Assembly: GCA_036278635.1 (NCBI GenBank)
Contig: DASUKQ010000165.1
Location: 1-64,000 of the forward strand
Direction of reading: 5' to 3'
From: 66-474 sp036278635
GTDB taxonomy: Bacteria > Pseudomonadota > Gammaproteobacteria > Xanthomonadales > Rhodanobacteraceae
Length of the DNA stretch: 64,000 nucleotides
The notes under the pieces were generated by a model. That model was not told where the DNA came from, searched no databases, and saw only the letters and a program-made list of their open reading frames with translations. A program made the translations under genes and the position numbers. Shown here one piece after another: positions 25,648 through 34,105 of the stretch (the stretch's first letter is position 1; each line of letters starts with the position of its first letter).

Positions 25648-28600
25648 TCATTCGACAGCGAACAACGCGTTCAAGTCATCCTCGTCGAACTTCAGCTTGT
25701 CGCGGGTGCCGCCGCCTTCGAGCACGGCCTGCGCCAGCTCGGCCTTGCGCGCCTTCAGGTCCTCGATGCGTTCCTCGACGGTGTCGGCACAAATCAGCCG
25801 ATACACGAACACCGGCTTGTCCTGGCCGATGCGGTGGGCGCGGTCCGACGCCTGCGTCTCCGCCGCGGGATTCCACCACGGATCGTAGTGGATCACCGTA
25901 TCGGCGGCGGTGAGGTTGAGGCCCACGCCGCCGGCCTTCAGCGACAGCAGGAACAGCGGTACCTCGCCGTCCTGGAACTTGCGCACCGGTTCGGCGCGGT
26001 CGCGGGTATCCCCGGTCAACGTGACGTACTGCAGGTGACGCCGATTCAATTCGCGCGCGATCAGTGCCAGCATCTCGGTGAACTGGCTGAACAACAGCAC
26101 CCGCCGACCTTCGCTTAGCAGGGCGGGCACCATTTCCATCAGCAGCTCCATCTTGGCGGACTCGCGCACGCCGTGGGCGGCTTCGAGTTTGACGAGGCGC
26201 GGGTCGCAACAGGTCTGGCGCAGCTTCAACAGCGCGTCCAGCACGATGATGCCGCTGTGTTCGATGCCGCGCTGGCGTACCACCTCGCGCACCTCTTCGC
26301 CCAGTGAAACGCGCAAGGCGTCGTACAGTTCGCGTTGCTTCCCCGACAACACCACCCGGCGCGCGATCTCGGTCTTTTCGGGAAGCTCGGCGACCACCTG
26401 CGCCTTCGTGCGGCGCAGGATGAAAGGCGCAATGCGGTGGTTCAGGCGCGCCTGGGAATCGGCGTCGGCCTGGCGTTCGATCGGAATGCGATAGTGGCGA
26501 CGGAACGAGCCTTCGTCGCCCAGCAATCCCGGCACCGCGAGATCGACCTGCGACCACAATTCGCCCAGATGATTTTCCAGCGGCGTGCCGGTCATGCACA
26601 CCCGCCGCTTGGCGCCTATGGAGAGCAGCGCACGCCGCGCCTGGGTGCGCGGATTCTTGACCTGCTGCGCCTCGTCCAGCACCACCAGCGCAAAGGGTTG
26701 TTCGCGCAGCACCGACAGGTCGCGCGGCAGCAGCGCATAGCTGGTGAGGATCACGTCGTTGCCAGCCAGGCGGTCGAAGCTCTTGACGCGTTCGGGCCCG
26801 TGCAATGTCAGGATCTTCAACGAGGGCGCGAAGCGTTCGGTTTCGGCCTGCCAGTTCGGGATCAGGCTGGTGGGCGCCACCACCAGCGCAGGTTGCGTCA
26901 GCGCCGAGTTCTGCTTGAGCGCGAGAATGTGCGCAAGCATCTGCACAGTCTTGCCGAGCCCCATGTCGTCGGCCAGCACTCCACCGAGTCCCGCGCTTGC
27001 CAACGCGTTGAGCCAGCGCAGGCCCTCACGCTGGTAAGGCCGCAACTCGGCATTCAGGCCTTCGGGCACGGCATCGGAAGCATGCTCCGACGCTTCGCGC
27101 AGGCGCGTGGTGAACCCGGTCAGGTCTTTCGGTGCATCGAGCTTGCCGTTCTTCGGCAAGGCTTCGCCGAACTCCTCCAACCGCCCGGCCTGCACGCGTG
27201 GCAGGCGCAGTTTGTCGCGCGGATGCGCGAGATATTCGGCAAGCGGCGCCAACAGCTTGCGCAACGTCGCCAGCGGCACGGCCACCCGGCGGCGGTCGTC
27301 GACCGGCGCGTACCAGATTGCGTCTTCGGTCTCGTTCTCGGGCGCCGTCAGCGACAACGTGTGTTCGGACAATGCCCGGGCGACGGTGGGCAGCAGGTTG
27401 ACGCGCTTGCCTTCGACTTCGATGCCCATCTCGAACTCGAATGCCTCGCCGCCGTCGTCCGTGCGCGCGACGCCGTACCAGCGCGGCGGCCCTTCCAGCA
27501 CCTCGAACGGAAAACTCGATGCGTACTCGACGGCGAATCCGTCGTGCTCGAGCTTCTCGCGCACGCCCAGCCAGCGCGCCGGCGTGTTGACCTCCAGCGC
27601 GCCGGCATAGCCCTTGCCCGGGAATACCCAGGCATCCTCGGGCAGCGTGTCGGCCATGTCCCACGGCAGGCCTTCGCAATCGACCGCGGGGGCCAGCCCG
27701 AATGCCTCGAGGCGTTCCATCGTCGCCAGTTCTTCGGCCCGCTTGCGGATGATCTCGACCAGCTTGCCACTGCGCACGCGACGCACGATCGCTTCACCGC
27801 CGCGGCCGGGCAGACGCTCGCCGCCGTAATCGAAGGCAAGCCGCGCGTAGGCGAGCGGCGGCGTGCCGGCGCCGATCCGCGCGTGGCGGGTCAGTGCCTG
27901 GAAGACCATCACGGGCTTGGGCGCCAGATCCGAGCGCTGGGCCGTGTCGAACGCCTGCGGCGCCGGCACGCGCGCCGCCCACGGTGATGCGGCCACGCGC
28001 TCGGCGAGGGCTTCCGCATACTCGGGCGCGAGCGGCGGCGCATCGATCAGCGCCACTTCCGCGGGACCCGCATCGAGTGGTCCGAGTTCGGCGCGTTCGG
28101 GGTCGAGATACCACAGGCCGCCGACCCGGACCACACGTTGGTGCGGCGGCAGTTCCGGCAGCAGGCGCTGGCGGCCATCCCGCTCGAGCTGCCAGGCCCA
28201 TGCCAGCGGGCGCGGCTTGCCCAACGCAAGGCGCAAGCCGGCAACGCCGCCGAGCAGGCTCGGTGCGGAAGTCAGGAGATCGCGCAGCAAGGCATCGCTG
28301 AATGCACCGGACAGCTGGGCGTAACTGCGCCCCTTGCGCCGGGTTTGCGGCAGGCCCAGCACGCTCGCTGCGAGCCGGGTCCCGGCTTCCGGCAACCCCG
28401 CGTGCAACAGTTGCCGGGGATCGAGCGGCACCGCCCTTCCCAGCCGGCCCTTGGCCACGCGTTCCAGCAGCACGGGCGCAACCTCGATGCGCGCCAGCGG
28501 CGGCTCGTGCAGCATTTCCAGCAGGAACCCGAGCGTCGGCGCGTCGGATCTCGTCTCTGCGCCATCGGGACCGGACGACAGCAGGCGCACCCATTCTGCC

Positions 28601-28674
28601 GGCAACGGGGCGGCCGCGCGGCGCGACGCGGCGCGGGAAGTCGACGCTCCCTGATGATTGCTGTGGTGCTGCAT
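25648..28674 (-). CDS. SNF2-family DNA-dependent ATPase/helicase
   Basis: The 1008-residue SF2 translocase has a long N-terminal region (about 1-540) typical of bacterial SNF2 proteins, then the ATPase core: DDMGLGKTVQMLAHIL (Walker A near 571), VVAPTSLIPNW, LVVLDEAQQVKNP (DEAQ box near 667), MTGTPLENHLGELWS, and the C-terminal helicase lobe with LLFSQFTEML, SLKAGGVGLNLTAAD and DRAHRIGQDKPVFVYRLI. I see no nuclease domain and no phage-defence partner nearby, so a general role in chromatin or RNA polymerase remodelling (as for RapA-like proteins) is more likely than defence. Confidence 0.93.
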   Translation of the reverse strand: MQHHSNHQGASTSRAASRRAAAPLPAEWVRLLSSGPDGAETRSDAPTLGFLLEMLHEPPLARIEVAPVLLERVAKGRLGRAVPLDPRQLLHAGLPEAGTRLAASVLGLPQTRRKGRSYAQLSGAFSDALLRDLLTSAPSLLGGVAGLRLALGKPRPLAWAWQLERDGRQRLLPELPPHQRVVRVGGLWYLDPERAELGPLDAGPAEVALIDAPPLAPEYAEALAERVAASPWAARVPAPQAFDTAQRSDLAPKPVMVFQALTRHARIGAGTPPLAYARLAFDYGGERLPGRGGEAIVRRVRSGKLVEIIRKRAEELATMERLEAFGLAPAVDCEGLPWDMADTLPEDAWVFPGKGYAGALEVNTPARWLGVREKLEHDGFAVEYASSFPFEVLEGPPRWYGVARTDDGGEAFEFEMGIEVEGKRVNLLPTVARALSEHTLSLTAPENETEDAIWYAPVDDRRRVAVPLATLRKLLAPLAEYLAHPRDKLRLPRVQAGRLEEFGEALPKNGKLDAPKDLTGFTTRLREASEHASDAVPEGLNAELRPYQREGLRWLNALASAGLGGVLADDMGLGKTVQMLAHILALKQNSALTQPALVVAPTSLIPNWQAETERFAPSLKILTLHGPERVKSFDRLAGNDVILTSYALLPRDLSVLREQPFALVVLDEAQQVKNPRTQARRALLSIGAKRRVCMTGTPLENHLGELWSQVDLAVPGLLGDEGSFRRHYRIPIERQADADSQARLNHRIAPFILRRTKAQVVAELPEKTEIARRVVLSGKQRELYDALRVSLGEEVREVVRQRGIEHSGIIVLDALLKLRQTCCDPRLVKLEAAHGVRESAKMELLMEMVPALLSEGRRVLLFSQFTEMLALIARELNRRHLQYVTLTGDTRDRAEPVRKFQDGEVPLFLLSLKAGGVGLNLTAADTVIHYDPWWNPAAETQASDRAHRIGQDKPVFVYRLICADTVEERIEDLKARKAELAQAVLEGGGTRDKLKFDEDDLNALFAVE

Positions 28675-28856
28675 CCGCAGTCGTTCCGGCGCTCAAAAGG
28701 CTCAAGCATAGCGCAGTCTGTGCGATCGTCGTACTTGTGCGTTCATCCGTGAACGCTGCTTCGTTCGATGGCACGCGAGGCTCGTGGGCATTGACGATTC
28801 GAAAGGCCCTGACTGTTTACAACAGCCGCTTCGAGCGGGGCCCCTCCTGAGATCGC
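28675..28856. other. Intergenic region between SNF2 gene and gpsA
   Basis: Holds the presumed SNF2 promoter (a TATGCT -10 candidate on the minus strand near 28705-28711, with no clear -35) and a fragment of family B (GACTGTTTACAACAGCCGCTTCG near 28810-28833). No ORF is supported. Confidence 0.4.
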
Positions 28857-29876
28857 TCAGCCGAACAGGGTTTCGGGGTATTCGGGCTTGCGTTCGCGTG
28901 CCAGCAGCGAATGCAGGGCGTCGGTGGGGGTCATTTCGCCACGCAGCACGGCCTGCACGTGCTGCGAAATCGGCAGGTCGAGATCGTGGCGACCAGCCAG
29001 ACGCATCACCTCGTCGGCAGTCACCGTGCCCTCGACCACCTGGCCGATGTCGGCGAGTGCCTGCTGGAGCGGCACCCCGCGGCCGAGCGCCTGGCCGAAG
29101 CGGTAATTGCGCGACAGTTGACCGGTGCAGGTGAGGACCAGGTCGCCCAGGCCCGCGAGGCCCATCAAGGTTTGTGGCTGTGCGCCCAGCGCCGCACCGA
29201 GCCGCAGCATCTCGTTCATGCCGCGGGTGATCAGGCCGGCGCGCGCGTTGAGGCCAAGCTCCATGCCGTCGGCCACCCCGGTCGCCACCGCCAACACGTT
29301 CTTCATGGCGCCACCCAGTTCGGCCCCCAGCATGTCGTTGCCGGTGTAGGCGCGGAAGGTGTGGGTATGCAGCAGTTCGGCGACGCGATGGGCGAAGGCA
29401 TCCCCACGGGAATGCACCGTGACCGCGGTCGGCATCCCGGCCGCCACTTCGCGCGCGAACGAAGGGCCGGTGACGATCGCCGCCGGGGCCGCCGGCAGGC
29501 GCTCGGCCACGAGTTCATGCAGGAACCGTCCGGTGCCCGGCTCGAAGCCTTTCGTCGCCCACGCAAAGCCGGCGTCATTCGGCAACAGGGGCGCCGCTTC
29601 GTCTAGCATCTGCCGAAAGGCGTGGCTCGGAACCGCCACCAGCGCCAGGTCGACGCCCTGCAGCGCCTCGCCCAGATCCGGTACGCAGGCCAGTTCCGCC
29701 GGCAACTCGAGGTCCGGCAGATAGCGCCGGTTGCGGCGGCTGGCGGCGATCTGCGCAAGCGCGTCGGCGTCGCGGCCCCACAATCGGGTCGTGACGCCAT
29801 TGCCACACAACAACGCGGCCAGTGCGGTGCCCCACGAGCCGGCGCCGAGGACGGCAACCGTCGCGCGCGCAACCAT
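28857..29876 (-). CDS. gpsA: Glycerol-3-phosphate dehydrogenase (NAD(P)+)
   Basis: The 339-residue cytosolic enzyme makes sn-glycerol 3-phosphate from dihydroxyacetone phosphate for phospholipids. The N-terminal Rossmann motif is VAVLGAGSWGTALAALL; ATKGFEPGTG and the catalytic GGAMKNVLAVATGVADG with its Lys are present, as is the substrate loop LITRGMNEMLRLG. It begins three bases after the secB stop, an operon order (secB-gpsA) shared with E. coli. Confidence 0.96.
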   Translation of the reverse strand: MVARATVAVLGAGSWGTALAALLCGNGVTTRLWGRDADALAQIAASRRNRRYLPDLELPAELACVPDLGEALQGVDLALVAVPSHAFRQMLDEAAPLLPNDAGFAWATKGFEPGTGRFLHELVAERLPAAPAAIVTGPSFAREVAAGMPTAVTVHSRGDAFAHRVAELLHTHTFRAYTGNDMLGAELGGAMKNVLAVATGVADGMELGLNARAGLITRGMNEMLRLGAALGAQPQTLMGLAGLGDLVLTCTGQLSRNYRFGQALGRGVPLQQALADIGQVVEGTVTADEVMRLAGRHDLDLPISQHVQAVLRGEMTPTDALHSLLARERKPEYPETLFG

Positions 29877-29879
29877 GGC

Positions 29880-30386
29880 TCAGGCGTTCAGCGTCGGCTT
29901 GTCGCCGCCATCGACGGGTTGCCCCTGCTGCGCCTGCTGCTGTTGCTGGGCGTACAGCGCGTCGAAGTTGATCGGCTGCAACAGCAGCGGCGGGAAGCCG
30001 CCATTCAGGACCAGATCGGAAACAACCTGCCGCGCAAACGGGAACAGCACGTTCGGGCAATAGGTCGCCAGCACCGCCGAGAGATTCTCCTGATCGAAGC
30101 CGACGAAGGAAAACACGCCCGCCTGGTGAACTTCGGCCAGATACGCGGTGCGCTCGTTCAGGGTGCAGGTCACCGTTAGCGTCAGCACGATCTCGTAATT
30201 GTTGCCCTCGATCGCGGTGGCCTTGTGGCTCAGGTTGAGCTGGACCTGCGGCTGGCCCTCCTCCTGGAACACCTTTGGCGCATTCGGAACCTCGAACGAC
30301 ACGTCGCGGGCATAGATTTTCTGCAGCGACATCTGCATCTGGGGGGCGGCTTGGCCGTTGCTCTGGGCCGGGGTCTGCTCTGCCAT
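29880..30386 (-). CDS. secB: Protein-export chaperone SecB
   Basis: The 168-residue tetrameric chaperone holds preproteins unfolded for SecA. SLQKIYARDVSFEVPNAP is the diagnostic N-terminal segment; LNLSHKATAIEGNNYEIVL, AGVFSFVGFD and CPNVLFPFARQVVSDL complete the domain. The Gln-rich tail QQQQQAQQGQPVDGG is variable among homologues. The start MAEQTPAQSN at 30386 is preferred over the open frame to 30449. Confidence 0.95.
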   Translation of the reverse strand: MAEQTPAQSNGQAAPQMQMSLQKIYARDVSFEVPNAPKVFQEEGQPQVQLNLSHKATAIEGNNYEIVLTLTVTCTLNERTAYLAEVHQAGVFSFVGFDQENLSAVLATYCPNVLFPFARQVVSDLVLNGGFPPLLLQPINFDALYAQQQQQAQQGQPVDGGDKPTLNA

Positions 30387-30461
30387 GGTCTTGAAGCTCC
30401 ACTCGGAAAGGTCAAAGGGTGGAGATTGTCCCACACCCTCGGCCTGCATGCACGTTCCGGA

Positions 30462-30490
30462 TTGCCCGAACCCACTTCGCCTGCTACGCT
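30462..30490 (+). promoter_or_regulatory. Candidate promoter for rpmB-rpmG
   Basis: TTGCCC (30462-30467), a 17-base spacer, and TACGCT (30485-30490). It matches only four and three bases of the consensus, but the spacing is ideal and it is the best hexamer pair in the 246-bp region between secB and rpmB. It implies a leader of about 135 nt that contains a G/C-rich CCGGGCGTCCCGTCGCGCGACG foldable segment. Confidence 0.4.
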
Positions 30491-30632
30491 AAGCGGCTGT
30501 CTTGAAGCCGGCCCGGTGATCCGGGCGTCCCGTCGCGCGACGCGGGGCCGTGCGGCAGTTCCGGCAGATCGCGCTGTACGAAGCCGGGCCGACCTTCCGC
30601 GGGCCACGCGGAACATCATGAGGAGAACCGCC

Positions 30633-30869
30633 ATGGCACGCGTCTGCCAGGTTACCGGGAAAGGCACGACCACCGGCAACAACGTTTCGCACGCCAACAA
30701 CAAGACCCGCCGCCGCTGGCTGCCCAACCTGCACGAGCGCCGGTTCTGGGTCGCAAGCGAGAACCGCTGGGTGAAACTGCGGGTGTCGGGCAAGGCCCTG
30801 CGTACCATCGACAAGAACGGCATCGACGCCGTGCTCGCGGATCTGCGGGCGAAAGGGCAAAAGGTCTAA
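30633..30869 (+). CDS. rpmB: 50S ribosomal protein L28
   Basis: The 78-residue ribosomal protein begins MARVCQVTGKGTTTGNNVSH and contains NKTRRRWLPNLHERRFW, standard for L28. Ribosome site AGGAG lies nine bases before the ATG. It is followed by rpmG after 11 bases, the universal gammaproteobacterial order. Confidence 0.98.
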   Translation: MARVCQVTGKGTTTGNNVSHANNKTRRRWLPNLHERRFWVASENRWVKLRVSGKALRTIDKNGIDAVLADLRAKGQKV

Positions 30870-30880
30870 GGAGAACTCCC

Positions 30881-31045
30881 ATGGCAAGCAAACGCGACAA
30901 GATCCGGCTGATTTCCTCGGCCGGCACCGGCCACTTCTATACCACCGACAAGAACAAGAAGAACACCCCGGACAAGATGTCGGTCAAGAAATACGACCCC
31001 GTCGTCCGCAAGCACGTGATCTACAAGGAAGGCAAGATCAAGTGA
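30881..31045 (+). CDS. rpmG: 50S ribosomal protein L33
   Basis: The 54-residue protein opens MASKRDKIRLISSAGTGHFY and ends VVRKHVIYKEGKIK. It is the zinc-independent (C-minus) type: none of the CxxC ribbons of zinc-binding L33 are present. AAGGAG lies seven bases upstream, overlapping the end of rpmB. Transcription probably ends at the hairpin at 31137-31165. Confidence 0.97.
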   Translation: MASKRDKIRLISSAGTGHFYTTDKNKKNTPDKMSVKKYDPVVRKHVIYKEGKIK

Positions 31046-31382
31046 CGCATCGGCGCGCGCACGCAGTGCGCGCCTTTGCCGATGCGTCATCCCGGGGCAA
31101 CGCGAAGCGTTGAACCCGGGATCCAGTTTCAAGCGCAAGGCCGCCGCAAGGCGGCCTTCCTTTTTGGCGTGTTCGCGTTTCGTGCGAACGCCTGTGCCAT
31201 CGCGTCATCCCGGGGCCGCGCGAAGCGTTGAACCCGGGATCCAGTGCCTGCTCGTACAGAGCGCGCCGCGAGGCGGCCTTTTCTTTTGTTGGGCGGGGCG
31301 ACGGCCCGCGATGGCCGCGACGGGGCGGAATGCGATTCGCCAGTCCCGGCCCGCCGCGCGTCGCGAGCGGTTTTTCCCCGCC
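31046..31382. repeat. Gene-free 337 bp: duplicated family-E repeat and terminator remnants
   Basis: Two 42-bp direct copies of GTCATCCCGGGG...CGAAGCGTTGAACCCGGGATCCAG lie at 31086-31127 and 31204-31245, and each is followed by a GGCGGCCTT-type hairpin end. The whole block looks like a tandem duplication of repeat plus terminator, the second copy decayed (short GCCGC/GCGGC stem, 31265-31277, then TTTTCTTTT). No ORF is supported. Confidence 0.8.
31137..31165 (+). terminator. Rho-independent terminator after rpmG
   Basis: Stem AAGGCCGCC/GGCGGCCTT (31137-31145 and 31150-31158) with a GCAA tetraloop, followed by CC and five T. It is the strongest intrinsic terminator in this part of the window and closes the rpmB-rpmG transcript. 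Confidence 0.85.
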
Positions 31383-32024
31383 TCACTGTGCCGCGTGCAT
31401 GCGCTTGATGCGAACGACACTGCCGCCGGCGTAGGTCACAACGAAGGTTGCGCCGTCGTGCTCGTAGGACTTCACCGGAATCGGATGGCTGATTTTTTCG
31501 TCCTGCAATTCGAACCGATGCAGGGCCGCCTCCCTGCCGGCGGGAATCAGGGTGAGCGGCGGGCTGATCAGCATGAACTGGGTAAACCCCGTGGGAGTCG
31601 GAATGTCCGGCAGGCGCATCAGCCAGATGAAATACTTGTTTTCGTGCGTGATCCAGATCCGGTAATCGTTGTTGCCGACCGGGGTGAGCGCTCCCGTGTG
31701 GCCCCACACCCGAACCAGGTGCGCCCGGCTGCAGTCGGCCACCGCGCATTCCTGCAACACCAGGTATTCGTTGTCGTTCAAGCGAAGGGGCCGCACGCTG
31801 AGGATGTCGTCCTTGACCAAGGCACGCGCCGGGAACACTACGTCGGGCATGCGCGGATCGACCTTGAAATCGCCCGAAATCACGTAGCCCCCGTGGTGTT
31901 TGGTGTACGGAGTCCCGGTCACCGTGATGCCTGGCAGGGTGGTGGTGGTCTGTGCCGATGCGTGCGGAACGCCCGCGCACAGGCACAGCGCGAACAACGC
32001 GATGCCGGCACGTTGCGTCCTCAT
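31383..32024 (-). CDS. Exported protein of unknown function
   Basis: The 213-residue protein has a signal peptide (MRTQRAGIALFALCLCAGVPHASAQ, cleavage after ASA) and a mature beta-rich domain with GYVISGDFKVDPRMPDVVFP, one CAVADC pair likely forming a disulfide, and YRIWITHENKYFIWLMRLPD. I do not recognise the family. The start at 32024 is chosen because it creates the signal peptide; the frame is open further upstream without coding character. The ribosome site is weak. Confidence 0.72.
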   Translation of the reverse strand: MRTQRAGIALFALCLCAGVPHASAQTTTTLPGITVTGTPYTKHHGGYVISGDFKVDPRMPDVVFPARALVKDDILSVRPLRLNDNEYLVLQECAVADCSRAHLVRVWGHTGALTPVGNNDYRIWITHENKYFIWLMRLPDIPTPTGFTQFMLISPPLTLIPAGREAALHRFELQDEKISHPIPVKSYEHDGATFVVTYAGGSVVRIKRMHAAQ

Positions 32025-32118
32025 CTGCTGGAGACGTTGAGGCTCATGCCATCGGATCGTACTCCAACAGCGCTTCCCGACTGCCCCTTCCCGCGGGAAG
32101 AACGAGCCGGTGGTGGCG

Positions 32119-32622
32119 TCACGCTCCGCAGGCCTCCGCCATCGCATCTTCAAGCGAACGCGCCGGGTGTTCGCGCATCGCCGCAAGGATGGGGCTCGCG
32201 ACCAGCGCCAGGTCGATCCCCGCCAGTGCGTACACCAGGTCGCCGCGGTGTGGCGCAAACGCGGAAATGCCCAGCAACAGTACCGTGACGAATGCCACCG
32301 AGGCCATCAATGCGGCGATAGTGACCAGCGACAACGTGCACGTCGTCGCGCTCCGTGCGACCGGCAACGCGGCGCACCAACCCAACCGCCATCGCTCCAC
32401 GGCACCCAGCAATCGTTCGTGCGCGACGGCTGTGCGGCCGTCGCATGCGGCGATTTTTACGGCGGTTACGGGTGGCCGCCCGACGCGAGCAACGAGGTGG
32501 CCGCCAGGCCAACACGCCAGCAGCAACGCGGGAACGCCGACGATTCGCAGGAGCGCAACGGTCCCCGTGCGTCGCAGCACAAGCCAGTCGGCACGGATCG
32601 CGGGGTGCCACAAGGCGCTCAT
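32119..32622 (-). CDS. Putative small membrane protein
   Basis: A 167-residue hypothetical protein starting MSALWHPAIRADWLVLRR. Hydrophobic segments occur at about 25-45 (TVALLRIVGVPALLLACW) and as a hairpin at 108-150 (CTLSLVTIAALMASVAFVTV, then LVYALAGIDLALVAS). No family is recognised. Overlapping plus-strand ORFs have Arg/Ala-rich shadow composition. Support is the compact position between two minus-strand genes and the membrane pattern, so confidence is moderate. Confidence 0.5.
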   Translation of the reverse strand: MSALWHPAIRADWLVLRRTGTVALLRIVGVPALLLACWPGGHLVARVGRPPVTAVKIAACDGRTAVAHERLLGAVERWRLGWCAALPVARSATTCTLSLVTIAALMASVAFVTVLLLGISAFAPHRGDLVYALAGIDLALVASPILAAMREHPARSLEDAMAEACGA

Positions 32623-32657
32623 CGCCGCGGATTGTGTCACCACAACACGTGTGCAGC

Positions 32658-32687
32658 AAAAAAGCCCGCCTTGCGGGCGGGCTTTTT
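32658..32687 (-). terminator. Bidirectional intrinsic terminator after the desaturase gene
   Basis: Stem GCCCGCC/GGCGGGC (32664-32670 and 32676-32682) flanked by six A on the left and five T on the right, so it works in both directions. It closes the desaturase transcript on the minus strand, just downstream of its stop at 32722. Confidence 0.88.
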
Positions 32688-32721
32688 GCCGTGAGGCACT
32701 CCAACCGACGCGGTTGTCCAG

Positions 32722-33927
32722 CTACGCCCGCGCCACCGAATACCGCTTCAACCGGTGCGCGAATTCGATCAGCTTGCGGTTGCCGCTGGCTTCCGCCTCG
32801 CGGCACCATTGCTGCAATGCGGCCAGCGTGGATTCGGGCTTGCCGCGCTGTTCCATCAGCGCCGCAAGGCGCGCGCGATATTCCGCGATTTGCTTCAGGC
32901 GCGGGCGGTTCTCGACGACCGCCGCAAGGCGTGCCTTGCCGTTCTTGTCCAGCCAGCGGCCGCCATTGGCCAGGGCGCGGCGCAGTCGGCGACGGGGCAT
33001 CGCGCCGAAACGGCGGGTGCCCTCGGCGGTCGATTGTTCGCGCACGGTCGGCTTGATGACCGTCTTGTAGTAGTCGGTCATGGCCTCGAAGCGATGCGTC
33101 AGCAACGCCTTCAGGGTGTCCATGTCGGGCAGCGACACGTTCGGGCGCACGTCCAGCGCCGGTGCCACCCGCAGCACCTTGGCCATACGAAGCTTTTCCA
33201 GTCCGCGGATCACCAGCCAGCCGATGTCAACCTCGAACTTGCGCAGCGCGAACTTCGCGGAACTCGGGAAGGCGTGGTGATTATTGTGCAGTTCCTCGCC
33301 GCCGACCCACACGCCCCACGGCGTGAGGTTCGTGGCCTTGTCGGCGGTTTCGAAGTTGCGATACCCCCACCAGTGCCCCAGGCCGTTGACGACGCCCGCG
33401 GCCCAGAACGGGATCCACGCCATCTGCAGCGCCCAGATCGCGCCCCCGATGACGCCGAACAGTGCGATGTCGATCACCGCCAGCAAAGTGATGCCGAGAT
33501 ACGGATGCGGTGTATAGAGGTGCCGTTCGATCCAGTCGTCGGGCGTGCCACGACCATACTTCTGGAGATCGGCTTCGTTGGCCGCAGCGTCGCGGTACAG
33601 CTCGGCACCCTCGAAGAACACCTTGCCGATGCCGGCGATCTGCGGGCTGTGGGGATCCTGCTCGGTCTCGCAATGTGCGTGGTGCTTGCGGTGCACCGCG
33701 ACCCATTCCCTGGTCACCATGCCCGTGCCCAGCCAGTTCCAGAAGCGCAGGAAATGCGACACGACGGGATGGAAATCGACGCCGCGGTGGGCCTGGCTGC
33801 GATGCAGGAACAAGGTGACGGCAAAAATGGTGAGCTGGGTCGTGACCAGCAGGTACAGCAGCATCGTGAGCCAGCCAGCGTTCGCCAGGCCGTTCGAGGC
33901 GAAATTCAGGAAGGTGTCGAGCATCAT
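32722..33927 (-). CDS. Acyl-CoA (fatty acid) desaturase, membrane di-iron
   Basis: The 401-residue desaturase has the three His boxes of the acyl-CoA/stearoyl delta-9 type: LHRSQAHRG, VHRKHHAHCE and ELHNNHHAFP, between membrane segments (WLTMLLYLLVTTQLTIFAVT; ITLLAVIDIALFGVIGGAIW). It introduces a double bond into membrane acyl chains. The last 110 residues (from about MPRRRLRRAL) form a charged helical extension that is not part of the desaturase core and resembles the tail of ISL3-type transposases. Start ATG at 33927, with a second ATG immediately after. Confidence 0.92.
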   Translation of the reverse strand: MMLDTFLNFASNGLANAGWLTMLLYLLVTTQLTIFAVTLFLHRSQAHRGVDFHPVVSHFLRFWNWLGTGMVTREWVAVHRKHHAHCETEQDPHSPQIAGIGKVFFEGAELYRDAAANEADLQKYGRGTPDDWIERHLYTPHPYLGITLLAVIDIALFGVIGGAIWALQMAWIPFWAAGVVNGLGHWWGYRNFETADKATNLTPWGVWVGGEELHNNHHAFPSSAKFALRKFEVDIGWLVIRGLEKLRMAKVLRVAPALDVRPNVSLPDMDTLKALLTHRFEAMTDYYKTVIKPTVREQSTAEGTRRFGAMPRRRLRRALANGGRWLDKNGKARLAAVVENRPRLKQIAEYRARLAALMEQRGKPESTLAALQQWCREAEASGNRKLIEFAHRLKRYSVARA

Positions 33928-34105
33928 GATCTCAGGGAGGGGATGGACGGGTCGGTTCGGTTCAAACCCGCAATGGCCAGTCTAGGGGATAAAACCCCCA
34001 CCTGCCACAGGCTTGCCTAAACAATGTGATGGCCGCGACAATTCTTTCAATGGGCCGGGCCTTCGACGGGCGTGGCGTTCAGCTAACCAGGGCCGTTGAC
34101 GCCAA

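Noticed and set aside
26335..27987. 550-codon plus-strand ORF antisense to the SNF2 gene
   Set aside because: Shadow of a clear helicase with all ATPase motifs; no family resemblance of its own.
25648..28674. SNF2 gene as part of a phage-defence island
   Set aside because: Neighbours are housekeeping genes (gpsA, secB) and a GFA protein; no methylase, nuclease or other defence partner is present.
32658..32687. Hairpin as an attachment site or repeat
   Set aside because: A-run, GC stem and T-run are those of a standard bidirectional terminator.
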